The notes below the pieces were generated by a model. The model had not been told where the DNA came from and made no database searches. It saw only the letters and a list, made by a program, of their open reading frames with translations. 10,789 bases of DNA from Candidatus Competibacteraceae bacterium (lineage in GTDB: Bacteria > Pseudomonadota > Gammaproteobacteria > Competibacterales > Competibacteraceae). This document shows, one piece after another, positions 1-7,957 of this stretch. Both the position numbers and the translations under genes were made by a program. Where the stretch lies: the NCBI GenBank assembly GCA_012032855.1, contig JAAUQA010000066.1, forward strand, positions 1 through 10,789. The letters run 5' to 3'. Position 1 is the stretch's first letter; each line of letters begins with the position of its first letter.

Positions 1-349
1 GCGTGAGCAAGGAAGAACGACCGTAGGTTTTCACCTCATAGCCGACGGTTTGCGCTAACTGGTAGACCAGCGGTTTTACGTCGCCCTGATAATTGACGGC
101 AACCCGCAGTTGCAAATCAGACGGTACGAATTCAGGTGTAATGGCTTGCGCGTACACGCCGGAAGCGGCCTGTTCGACAATGGCCACTTTCGCCAGCGCA
201 TCGGCTATCCGTTGTGACGATTCGGCTAGCATCCGTTGTTGCTCGTTCACCTGTTCCGGAGTGGCGACCGGTGGTGCGGTGACACAACCGCTCACGGCCA
301 GACCAGTCAAGAGTGTGACAACGATTCTGCGTCTGAGTCGGATTGGCAT
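1..349 (-). CDS. dotD: DotD/TraH-like outer-membrane lipoprotein of the type IVB secretion system (partial, C-terminus off the left edge)
   Basis: The frame is open from ATG at 349 to the edge, giving 116 residues with no stop. The N-terminus is an arginine-rich n-region (MPIRLRRR), a hydrophobic stretch and a lipobox LAVSGC with the lipidated Cys at residue 22. A Thr/Pro/Gln-rich linker and a helical region (about 30-65) follow, then a segment with VNYQGDVKPLVYQLA and VGYEV that resembles the N0/secretin-like domain of DotD. In Legionella, DotD (about 163 aa) is an outer-membrane lipoprotein that works with DotC and DotH in the core complex; TraH is the IncI counterpart. A strong Shine-Dalgarno, GAGGTGATCC, sits directly ahead of the ATG. 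The gene lies 126 bp downstream of dotO on the same strand, behind its own AT-rich control region. Family assignment rests on lipobox, size, domain pattern and neighbours. Unlike most genes here, the visible part has no lesion. Confidence 0.83.
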   Translation of the reverse strand, partial: MPIRLRRRIVVTLLTGLAVSGCVTAPPVATPEQVNEQQRMLAESSQRIADALAKVAIVEQAASGVYAQAITPEFVPSDLQLRVAVNYQGDVKPLVYQLAQTVGYEVKTYGRSSLLT

Positions 350-372
350 GGATCACCTCATGTTATGTGTGA

Positions 373-407
373 GCTATAGTTATAATAGAAAATATTATAG
401 CCATAGC
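373..407. promoter_or_regulatory. AT-rich inverted repeat with an embedded -10 box ahead of dotD
   Basis: The arms GCTATAGTTATAATA (373-387) and TATTATAGCCATAGC (393-407) are inverted copies matching at 13 of 15 positions, separated by GAAAA. Read on the minus strand, a perfect TATAAT lies at 399-394, about 45 bp before the dotD ATG at 349; no convincing -35 is visible at normal spacing. A dyad covering the -10 of the dotD gene suggests an operator for a repressor, or a promoter needing an activator. There is no T-run after the stem, so it is unlikely to be a terminator of dotO. Confidence 0.5.
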
Positions 408-475
408 ATTCTACGGCTAACCTCGCTGTCGAGGACCGTGGCTCGTATTTGGGGTTAGTATCTAGCTGTTCATAC

Positions 476-3400
476 TCAGGCGACCCAGTGCAGGTCGTTA
501 CCGCTACCGGTCGCGCGTAGTTGTGTCGCAACGTCGGCCACTTCATCTTCGATGGCGGCCAGCAGGGCTTCCCGGTCCAGGCCAGCGTGAGCTTGGCTAT
601 CGAGGCGCCGTTGCAGTTCGGCTTTAATACTGCCACCGGGATACGCTTGAGCGAGCGCCGCACGGGCCAGCCGGGGATTGAACCGCTGGTATAGGCGTTG
701 TCTGAGGACACGGTCTTCTGCAGTCGTCGATAACGCCCAGAGTTCGATAGGCCCGGTAGTCAGATAAAGCAGTTGCGAGATTAGCCCGCGCTTGGTCCGT
801 AGGGCGCAGAGAAACGGCGCACCAGCGGCAGTGGGTCCGGTGCCGTGGATGCGCAGTTGCGCCAAAGCGGAGGGGGATAAGGAAAACTTGGCACGGACAT
901 CCTCGGCGGTTTCGTCGCTGCCATACTCCATGATGTAGACGGTGGTGGCCAGTTCCGCCATTTCATCGCTGAAATCCTCCAGAATCTGGCTGGCTAACGC
1001 GACTTGCACATTGGCTTTACGGCCTTCACGCATATCGCGGACAAACTGCGCATTGATCGCCGAACTGCTGCCACAGCGATGTTTCTCGTCGGCGCAAAAC
1101 TTCTTGGGATAGGCCAATAGCTTTTCAACGACGTTTTGATGGTGGCTTCGATAGCGGGGTGGAGCCAGCGTCGCGGTTTGCGCATCCAGAAACAAATCAC
1201 GCCCCAAAACATGCCGCGCCAGCATATAAGCGATAGCCGTTTGCCGTTGACCGACCGCGGTCATGTCACCACACAAGGCGGCGACATCGAGACTGGCAAC
1301 CCGCGCATTGCCTAAATCAAAGCGGGTGGGATACGCCAGCATCGGCCATTCCCGCGTGCTGGCGGAGATAACCCGATTGAACAACTGAATGGGCGATTCG
1401 GCGGTGTCTTCCAAGCGCATCCGTTCGCCATAGAGATGTTGGACTTGGGGAAACTGCGCAATGGCCACTAGATCACTTAACAACGGTACGGCATGGCGTT
1501 GCGCACGAATCGCCGCCGGCAGATCGCGGCATCAAATAGCGCATCGACCACTTCCCACCAGGTGGGCCGCTCATCCAGCGTTAGGTTGTGAACCTGCAAC
1601 GCGTGATCGACCGCATCATCCTGAGCAACCGCGTAAAGTTTGGGCGCTTGGTCATCTGCGTAATGGTCATACGCCAGGTCGATCACCAATCCGGTAAGAT
1701 CGGCGACGCCTTCGGGCGGATTCTTGTCGCCGGGGGAGGTGGCCAGTAAGCTGATGAACGACACCAGAAACGCCCGCTCTAGGGGGACGGGTACCCGCAT
1801 GCCCAGCTGGGTATCCATCGGATTGATGGCCCATTGCGGTAAATTCTGGGGCGCATGAAATTGTGCCTCAAAGCGGCGGTCCGCTGGCAAAGCTTCCCGT
1901 ACCAGGGAAATCAGCCCTTCCGAGGACGGACCGATGTCAATAATCCGCACAAACGGTAACTCGCGAAAGCCCGGACCCAGGATCAAGCCCAGGTTATTGG
2001 CATTCATCGCTACGGATTTACCGGAACCGGGTCGTGCGAAATACAATTCGTTCCACGTCCCTTGTTCGGCCGAACCGGGCTGATACGGAAATAAGCGGCC
2101 ATCGCGGGTACGGTATAACACCGCACCGGCGGACCACAGCGAGGCCGGTCGGTAAATGGGAATGGTCTTTAGTATGTCCGCCAGTGGTGCGGCATACCGG
2201 TTGCCGATGTTGATCTGGCTCACACCGGGGAGCGTGGAATACCAGGCTTTGACCGGATGACCGGTGCTCTCCCGTACCGTGCACCCGCCCCAGGTTTGAA
2301 TATGCGCGGCCAGATGCGCGGTGCGGGCGCGTAACTCTTCTTGGTGTGAGCGACCGGCGAGCATAGGGTCTTGGGTGTTGACCCAGGAGGTCATCGTCAT
2401 TTGTACCCGCACGGCGACCCCGCCTTCATGGACGTAACGGCGCAGTGCCTGGACTGCGGCGTGAATCAACTTGTTTTGATGGCCAGCAAATTGAGCAGAC
2501 CCGCCCAACGATGGCGGGACAGTAGCCACGTTTCCGCACCCCCCGTCAGCCGAATCATCAACCGCCAGGGGATGCGCTCATGGCGGACCCGATCCAGTAA
2601 CCGTTCGAACCGTTGCACCTCCGTCAACTGAGGCAAATCGACAAAGAACGGTTGATACAGGCGGTCGCCCACCCGCACCGTGCGGTAGTCCAGTATCTCC
2701 AACCCCCGTGGGACCAATTGACTACCGATAGCGGGTAACCAACAATCGGCGGCATCGATTTGGCCATCCGGTTGTTCGCGCGGGGCAGAAACCGGGCCAC
2801 CGGGAAGTAGCGCCAGCCACTCCTCGGGCGTCCATTCCGCATCGGCTTCGGCGCGCATGTGACGACAGGCCGCCGCAATCGGCAATACGGCGAGTTCGAA
2901 CCCGAACGCCGTGAGTTCCGAGATTAACGTGCGCACCAGCGATCGATGCGGATCGGTCAGATAGGCGTTACCCGCATAGGGGTCTTGGTTATCGCGGGTC
3001 AAAGGAGGCGCTTTTAGGCGGTCCATGAGTCGCCGACGCTCTTGACGCGCTTGGCGGCGGGTAGAACGCGGCAAACCTGCCGGATAGGTCCAGACCACCA
3101 GGTAGTGCGCTTCATGGCAAGCAAAGTGGGGTAAATGACGGATGCGTTCGGCAAACAAATCGTCAAGATTAAGTTGCAGACGGGCGCCGGTGCGCGCACT
3201 GGGTTGCAACAGCCGGGTGATTTCGTCTCCTGTCGCTGCGGGGTCACTGCTGAAAACGATGTCGATACTGTGGTAGCTCCCCGCACCCAGCACCGAGCCG
3301 AGCAGGGTTTCCAGTTGCTGGGTCAGGGTATTGAGTTCCTGGTCGCCAACCACCCGCAGGTGTCCGCGCAACTGAATCAGGCTCATCAAGCCGCCTTCTT

Positions 3401-3512
3401 TAGTGACAAAGGACTCGTCATCTTCCACTGTTGCCAAACTGGAATAGGCTTCAACATCCAAGCCAAACAACTGGGCAAATAGACCCCACACTTCAGCGCG
3501 TAGACGGCTCAT
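476..3512 (-). CDS. dotO: DotO/IcmB (TraU) VirB4-like ATPase of the type IVB secretion system, split by two single-base deletions
   Basis: This is the large cytoplasmic ATPase (VirB4 family) that powers type IVB secretion or conjugation. The sequence falls into three consecutive open frames: 3512 to about 2475, about 2475 to about 1528, and about 1528 to 476. Each junction needs one missing base. The first is at the T run 2474-2477 (plus strand), giving LAIKNKLIHAAVQ. The second is near 1525-1530, giving LFDAGDLPAAIR. Restored length is about 1012 residues, matching Legionella DotO (about 1009). Walker A PGSGKS is encoded at 2031-2014 (about residue 495) and a Walker B-like CADEKHR near 1090 (about residue 809), followed by VQVALASQ. 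The start is ATG 3512, chosen because GGAGAG lies five bases upstream; the frame is open further upstream but overlaps dotN. It overlaps the end of dotN by 20 bp. Identity is secure; whether the breaks are biological is not. Confidence 0.92.
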
Positions 3513-4090
3513 TGTTGCTCTCCAAAAAGGGTGTTTGGTCCCACTGGTGCAGTTGCCAAAGACAGAACCGGTCCACCTCACGATCATCGGGGCCAGGCAG
3601 ATACCGCAAGCCCGCGAGTTCCGCCAGCAAGGATTCTCGGGTGGCGTCCGGCAGTGCCAGTAGGGTTTGCCGTAACAGATGCGGGGAGACTGTAAAAGGA
3701 ATCAGGCGTTGGGTGTCAGTGACTCGTTGCTGAAGCAGGGTCAGCAGGTTGTGTTGGCGCATGATCTCAGCGGCTGGCGGGGCGGCAGGTCCCGGTATGG
3801 GCTGCGCCTGATCCTGCCGTTCTAGCAAGGTCACCCTCATGCGGATCACCACCGCATTCAATGCGCCTTGGTGGAGTTCGGGAATCAACGCGAGGCGAAC
3901 GCGCTCGGGCTGCCAAGCCGCCAGATACCCGAGGCGGCAAATCAGACAAAGCGGCCCGCCACCGGCCAATCCGCTGATAATCGTCCGGGTCAGCGGATTG
4001 GCCACAGCCAGCACAGCAGTCAACGGGATGGTCTACCGCCGTGGATAACGGCGGCGACGCTGCAAGCAGTTGGACGAGTAGCGGGTTCAC
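3493..4090 (-). CDS. dotN: DotN/IcmJ (TraT)-like zinc-binding subunit of the coupling complex, one frameshift
   Basis: In Legionella, IcmJ/DotN (about 208 aa) carries a structural zinc site and belongs to the DotL/DotM coupling complex that recruits substrates. The N-terminal frame starts at GTG 4090 and contains CCAGCGQSADPDDYQR; the rest lies in another frame beginning around LAGGGPLCLICRLGYL and runs to 3493. One extra base near 3985-4005 explains the switch. The joined protein is about 198 residues with two CxxC pairs (about residues 26/29 and 48/51) forming a C4 zinc site. The segment LALIPELHQGALNAVV resembles the IcmJ stretch with ...LPEISQADLNGL. The start codon is five bases after the dotP stop, so translational coupling is likely; no clear ribosome site is seen. 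The rest is Leu/Gln-rich and helical and ends with LHQWDQTPF. Assignment is from position, Cys pattern and size; sequence similarity is modest. Confidence 0.78.
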
Positions 4091-4095
4091 AGGAG

Positions 4096-4492
4096 TTAAT
4101 TGCCTATGGCGGTGGTACCCGACACGACATTTTGTGTCGCGTTCTCATCGTAAATCGTATCGCCTGCGGTTTTGAACGTTTGCGGCAAAAACAGCAAACC
4201 GGCGCACACCACGCCGAGTACCGCGCTATGGGACAACGGATTTTGCTGCGGACTATCCCGGTTCGCCTTCAATTTCAGGAAAGCCCCCACCGCCTGCGGC
4301 CATCCCGCCGACATAACAGCCTGTCGAGATGGCTTTACCCAACCCTTCTCCTTGACTCGCCAGATGCTCACCAATTTCCCCCGCGTTATCCGCTAACGCC
4401 GGTTCGATTAACAGCGCAAGTCCAGTGACCACCACTGTGGTCACCGCGCCCAGCACCGCTGGAATCGTCATACCGTGATTGCTCAGGTTCAT
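4096..4492 (-). CDS. dotP: DotP/IcmD (TraR)-like small inner-membrane protein, one frameshift
   Basis: This is a small membrane component of the Dot/Icm system, essential in Legionella but of unclear role. ATG 4492 has GAGGAG eight bases upstream. The first frame gives a hydrophobic, signal-like segment (residues 9-33, ending EPALA), a short periplasmic stretch and the start of a second membrane segment (about 56-71). It then runs out of frame at a C5 run (4284-4288, plus strand). Removing one base continues into GAFLKLKANRDSPQQNPLS, the usual IcmD loop, and a last membrane segment (about 88-105, VLGVVCAGLLFLP), ending at 4096. Restored length is 131 residues, almost identical to Legionella IcmD (132). 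It lies 74 bp after dotE and 5 bp before dotN. The insertion sits in a homopolymer, which makes a consensus error likely. Confidence 0.85.
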
Positions 4493-4566
4493 ACGTCTAC
4501 TCCTCACTGTCATTACCCGCTGCGCTGAACACGCAGCACCAGACGGATCACCGCCGTCCACGGTCT

Positions 4567-5081
4567 TTAGCCCGGCACAATGATGTAGCTCAAGAGCTGT
4601 TCCAGGCCAAACGTCTCGGCCAGCAACTGCAGGCTGGCCACAATATTCAGGCAAAAAATCCCGCCAATGATGTGGGTTAACGCCTTGCCATTCTGGGTCG
4701 GCTCAAAGACTCGTGCGTGCGCGCGCCTCAATAGCACGAAGCCCCAGATGAACGCCCATAGACCAACCAGCTGAACAAACTGCAGCACGGTGTCGAGCAC
4801 CACTTGACCTTCTTTGGAGACGGCGCTCCCGGCTGAGTAACTGAGAATCGTTGGTGACCCAAAAAGGTTTCCTGACCCGCGTCAATCGCCGTGGGGAGAT
4901 ACAGGAAGGTGGCGCACGTCAGGAAGCTCGTGATGATGGCGGCTGACGTGATGCTGTGATCGTGTTGCCGACGGCGGAACAGCAATACGGCCTGTGTGCC
5001 TGCAATCATCCCGAACAGATAGGCGAGGGCCGTGAGCAATTGCGTCAATCCAGGGAAGCTTTCCCTGAACGTTTCCAGCAT
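4567..5081 (-). CDS. dotE: DotE/IcmC (TraQ)-like inner-membrane protein, one frameshift
   Basis: This is a polytopic inner-membrane subunit of the type IVB machine. ATG 5081 (MLETFRESFPGLTQLL) is preceded by AGGA at a good distance; an in-frame ATG at 5099 is less likely. Predicted membrane segments are at about residues 12-35, 46-66, 97-118 and 137-156, with a short charged loop RRRQHDH after the first. The frame breaks at an A5 run (4861-4865, plus strand). Adding one base restores AGQETFFGSPTILSYSAG and continues to the stop at 4567, for 171 residues. Legionella IcmC is about 194 aa, and IncI TraQ is similar. It is the first gene of the visible minus-strand transfer block, reading from the divergent control region at 5082-5183, so the upstream icmG/E/K/L equivalents are not directly adjacent. 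Confidence comes from topology and from the dotP-dotN-dotO order that follows. Confidence 0.83.
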
Positions 5082-5099
5082 TGTTATTCCTGTCGGCAT

Positions 5100-5183
5100 A
5101 GGGTGCCTCTAGCGTGATCAATCAAAAAATATTATGTTATATTTATGATAGCACTAATACTTTAAAAGCAAATACATTTCGAG
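5100..5183. promoter_or_regulatory. AT-rich divergent control region between dotE and the secreted-protein gene
   Basis: This short intergenic stretch is very AT-rich from 5121 to 5180. On the minus strand CATAAT (5136-5131) followed by ATTTT lies about 50 bp before the dotE ATG. The same ATAATATTTT decamer occurs at 398-389, about 45 bp before dotD, and both are preceded by GCTAT on the minus strand. No good -35 is visible in either. On the plus strand the only nearby boxes are weak. I infer a divergent promoter region with the transfer genes under shared control. Confidence 0.4.
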
Positions 5184-6282
5184 ATGATTCACGTTATGGG
5201 CAACCGACGACATGATTGGGTGTTTGCTGCTGCGGCTTACGCATTACTGGTTTTGCCGCTATCGGGGTTAGCCATTCCGCCGTTAGGCGGTGGCTATTCA
5301 GATTCCACTCCGCCCCCACCACCTGCTGTGACTCCTCGCCAATCGCCAACACCAGCCCCCTTGGTGCCGAGTACACCAATAACGCCTGAACCCACGCCGC
5401 AACCCGGCATCGGTGATGCGCCTATGCCTGATGAGGATTTGATTTGGTATGGGATTGAGGCAGAACGGAATGCCATGCAATGGGTTTCCCGCGCGTACTC
5501 GAATGCCCGTCCGAACGACCGATTCGGTTAGACGATACCGTCTGCATAAACCAAGACATCCTGGATGCCATCGATGACGGGTGGAGCCTGTACGTTGATC
5601 CCGACGGGACGATTCGCTTGGAACCGCCGCCGTTTTATGACCCCATTGCCGGGGAATGGGACTGGGACAGCGACGATGAACCCTGCAATCCCAACATTGA
5701 CGTGACACTCAAACAGGCCGCGTTAGCCGGTAGTCAGATTACCCGCAAGATCTCCGACACGCAGTTAGGCTACCCGGAAACTGACCCGATTATCGCCGTT
5801 AAGAATCCGCAAAAAGATGGCTATGGTGGGGTATGTACCATCAACCTCTTTATCTTCGATGAACTGTGGAAGAGGCTGGGCAGTTCCTATGAGAAGATTC
5901 GCGATCTGATCGAAGCATTGAAGGATTTTTCGCTCGATGATCTGTTTGGCGCTGGCTGTGCCATCATTAACGATGTTTTCGGCGATCTCCAGAGGCAGTT
6001 GTTGGAGGATATTACCAGCGGTTCGCCGCTCACCCCGTTTGAGCAGTTCATTCGACAGATTCGCATGGGGTTCGTCGCCCCGCTCAATTCGTTTGAATCA
6101 GTCGGGTTAGGCGTGCAGCCCACACAGGCCGTATTGGATGGCGTGACAACGGAAATCCCTTGTTGGTGACCTACGTGCCGGGGATTGGGTACCTTTATAT
6201 GGCTGAAATGGAGGATTCGATGTTGGTCGTGTTGGGTATCACTCCGACACCGTTGCATCCCGATGATGCGGTATCACAATAA
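5184..6282 (+). CDS. Uncharacterised secreted proline-rich protein, two frameshifts
   Basis: I do not recognise the family. The start could be ATG 5184 or ATG 5196; neither has a strong ribosome site. The N-terminus is a typical signal peptide (RRHDW, then a hydrophobic core, LSGLA cleavage) followed by a low-complexity Pro/Thr linker (about residues 40-80, including a PPPPP run). Frame 5184 ends at 5531, but a second frame overlapping from 5480 continues without loss of coding character (LECPSERPIRLDDTVC). One missing base near the GGGTTTCCC run (5482-5490) joins them. That frame stops at 6169; one missing base near CCTTG (6158-6163) joins it to LVTYVPGIGYLYMAEMED, ending at TAA 6280-6282. 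The restored protein is about 366 residues with five cysteines after the linker, an acidic middle and a helical part (about 220-280). It is divergent from the Dot block and heads the accessory run. A periplasmic or surface transfer-associated role is only inference. Confidence 0.6.
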
Positions 6283-6284
6283 AT

Positions 6285-6488
6285 ATGAGGTCGATGGGTG
6301 TGGTTGATGAAACTCGTGGTCCGCTCGTTGAAACCCCTTGGACCTTGGCATTGACAGGCAACCGCAAAGCGGCCGTTCAGTTGGAAAATGACTTGCGGCT
6401 TCGATGGCGTGAGGACCTGATGTGGTTGGCTGAAGTTGAGGATGGCGATTTGAAGGTAGCGTTGGATAGATTGGTGGGTAACCCCTAG
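6285..6488 (+). CDS. Small hypothetical protein, 67 residues
   Basis: ATG 6285 follows the stop of the preceding gene by two bases; a second in-frame ATG at 6294 has GAGG just upstream and may be the true start. The product (MRSMGVVDETRGPLVETPW..., ending DRLVGNP) is charged and helical in its second half (NRKAAVQLENDLRLRWRED), with no signal peptide, membrane segment or known motif. Its stop overlaps the AGGA that serves the nuclease gene, so it fits an operon between the secreted unknown and the nuclease. Being short and of unknown family, it could be a chance frame; tight packing on both sides argues for a gene. Confidence 0.45.
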   Translation: MRSMGVVDETRGPLVETPWTLALTGNRKAAVQLENDLRLRWREDLMWLAEVEDGDLKVALDRLVGNP

Positions 6489-6501
6489 GAATAGTAACCA
6501 T

Positions 6502-7233
6502 ATGAATAGCAGACATAGTATTGTTTTGATGCTTGCGCTGATCATCGTTGTTCCGGCCACGGCTGAAGTGCTGCGATTGGATTATACGGGCGGCTTCACA
6601 GTCTGGCTCGACTGTGAAAAACGGGGTGCTGTAAAGTTCCGCTATAACGCACAACGGGACACGGGAGACCATCCCCGGTCGAGTAGCTTCCACCTCGATC
6701 CTCAAGTGCCACCCGAGTGTCAGTAAACCTCAACAGGAAGCTACAAAAGGCCCACTGGGGAAACACCAACTTATGATCGCGGGCATCTGGTGCCTGCCAA
6801 TCATTTGGATCACTCGGCTGAAGCCATCCGGCAGTCCAACACCATGACTAATATCTTGCCGCAGACAGCCAGTATGAATCGCGGTGCATGGCAACACACC
6901 GAGATGATTGTCGAGTGTTACCGCGATATTGACGAGTTGCTAGTTCTGGGCGGAGCGTTATGGGGCAATGACACGAGCAACGACCACTTTGTCGAGTCCC
7001 ATGGCATCGCAACACCTGATCAATTCTGGAAGGTGATTATCCGTCCAGATCGGGTGATCGCCTGGCTCATACCGAACAGTGCGCCGATTAGATACAAAGA
7101 TTTGGACAAGTACTTGGTGTCAGTGCGGGAAATCGAGCGGGTAACTGGTGAAACGATTCCCGTGGATGATTTTTTAAAGGACGAGATACCGCCAACCAGT
7201 TGGCAAATTCCTATGGGGTGCGACCGAGGATAA
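6502..7233 (+). pseudogene. Secreted DNA/RNA non-specific endonuclease (Endonuclease_NS, DRGH type) with an in-frame TAA
   Basis: The family cleaves DNA and RNA without sequence preference using a beta-beta-alpha-metal site. ATG 6502 opens with a signal peptide (hydrophobic residues 7-18, PATA cleavage), so the enzyme would act outside the cytoplasm. The same frame is blocked by TAA at 6724-6726 (codon 75) and then continues intact. DRGHLVPANH gives the catalytic His at residue 95, and LPQTASMNRGAW gives the metal-binding Asn at about residue 126. CECYRD-like and WKVIIRPD segments follow as in the family, ending at 7233. The context ECQ-stop-TSTGSY suggests an original CAA (Gln), one C to T change. 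Full length without the stop is 243 residues, normal for bacterial members. A GTG at 6790 could restart translation but would lose DRGH. Such nucleases are common on conjugative elements. The family call is firm; activity is doubtful unless the TAA is an error or is suppressed. Confidence 0.88.
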
Positions 7234-7379
7234 GCAGCTGAACTTAAAATCAATCTCGGCTCACTCAAGTTACGTTACCGAAAAGCATCCGCAATCCAGC
7301 GAACGCCTTTCTGCGATTTGGCTTTGCAATGGAGCCACCGTTAACGTAGCGCATGGCGTGATATTTTTCCAGAGATAAG
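7234..7379. other. Short gap between nuclease and Sel1 lipoprotein gene
   Basis: I see no terminator or clear promoter here. Both strands can be read as protein-like text: the minus strand gives LSLEKYHAMRYVNGGS and AKPNRRKAFAGLRM, and one plus frame gives RKASAIQRTPFCDLALQ. Neither has a credible start. It may be a fragment of a repeated or displaced element. Confidence 0.25.
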
Positions 7380-7957
7380 GTGGGTAGCCAACGCACCACG
7401 TGGTCTGTACGGGCAGGCATTGCGTTGCTATCGTTGCTGCTTGTCGCTTGCAATAAACCCGCTTCCCAAGACGTTGCCGCAGAAGATGACCCACTGGCCA
7501 TGCTGCGCACTCAAGCAGAAGAAAACAATGCCCAGGCCCAGTATCGACTTGCCATGGCTTGACGCTAGGGGACCTCTATCCCACCGGATGAAACACTGGC
7601 ATTACAGTGGATGTGGAAATCCGCTACACAGGGTCACCCCGCCGCACAATACGAAATTGGGAGTTATTACACGCTCGATGCCACCCGCGATGATAAGCTG
7701 GCCGTACATTAGCTAGGTCTGGCGGCACATCAGGGCATGCCCCGGCTCGGTTCAGTTTCTGCCTACTCCATCTGGTTGGCCGCGGTGTATTGGCTGATGC
7801 CAGTGCGGCTCATGCCTGGTTGAGTCTGGCAGCCGAACAAGATGATTGGGACGCCATCAATGCTCGGGCAACCCTTTCTCAACGCCTTTCTTCCAAACAG
7901 TTGCAACGTGCCCAGAAATTATATCGAAACTATCGAGCGCAGCTATCAGGCCCATGA
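7380..7957 (+). pseudogene. Sel1-repeat (TPR-like) lipoprotein, degraded by three stops and one frameshift
   Basis: Sel1-like repeats are helical solenoids that scaffold protein complexes. GTG 7380 begins MGSQRTTWSVRAG and a hydrophobic stretch with lipobox LLVAC (Cys 24), so the product would be membrane-anchored. The frame then shows the Sel1 pattern: AQAQYRLAMA, IPPDETLALQWMWKSATQGHP, AAQYEIGSYYTLDATRDD, LGLAAHQGMP. It is interrupted by TGA 7560-7562, TAG 7566-7568 and TAG 7710-7712, where the repeat expects W, Q or similar, and W. One missing base at the GG near 7744 shifts the reading to ARFSFCLLHLVGRGVLADA, then SAAHAWLSLAAEQ, and on to a basic helical tail ending LSGP at TGA 7955-7957. 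Restored length is about 192 residues. Its stop overlaps the next gene's ATG (ATGA), evidence of former coupling. With four lesions it is the most damaged gene here. Confidence 0.75.

Noticed and set aside
93..458. Plus-strand open frame of 121 codons over dotD and its upstream region
   Set aside because: It is antisense to the lipobox gene, has no ribosome site, and the minus-strand reading has clear family features.
3868..4428. Plus-strand open frame of 186 codons
   Set aside because: It is antisense to dotN and dotP, of low-complexity Arg/Pro-rich shadow composition, and without recognisable motifs.
5480..5531. Programmed frameshifting in the secreted unknown
   Set aside because: No slippery heptamer with a downstream structure is evident, and neighbouring genes have the same kind of single-base breaks, so a general cause is simpler.
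5887..6705. Minus-strand open frames opposite the secreted unknown, the small gene and the nuclease start
   Set aside because: The plus strand carries a signal peptide, tight gene packing and nuclease motifs; the antisense products show none.
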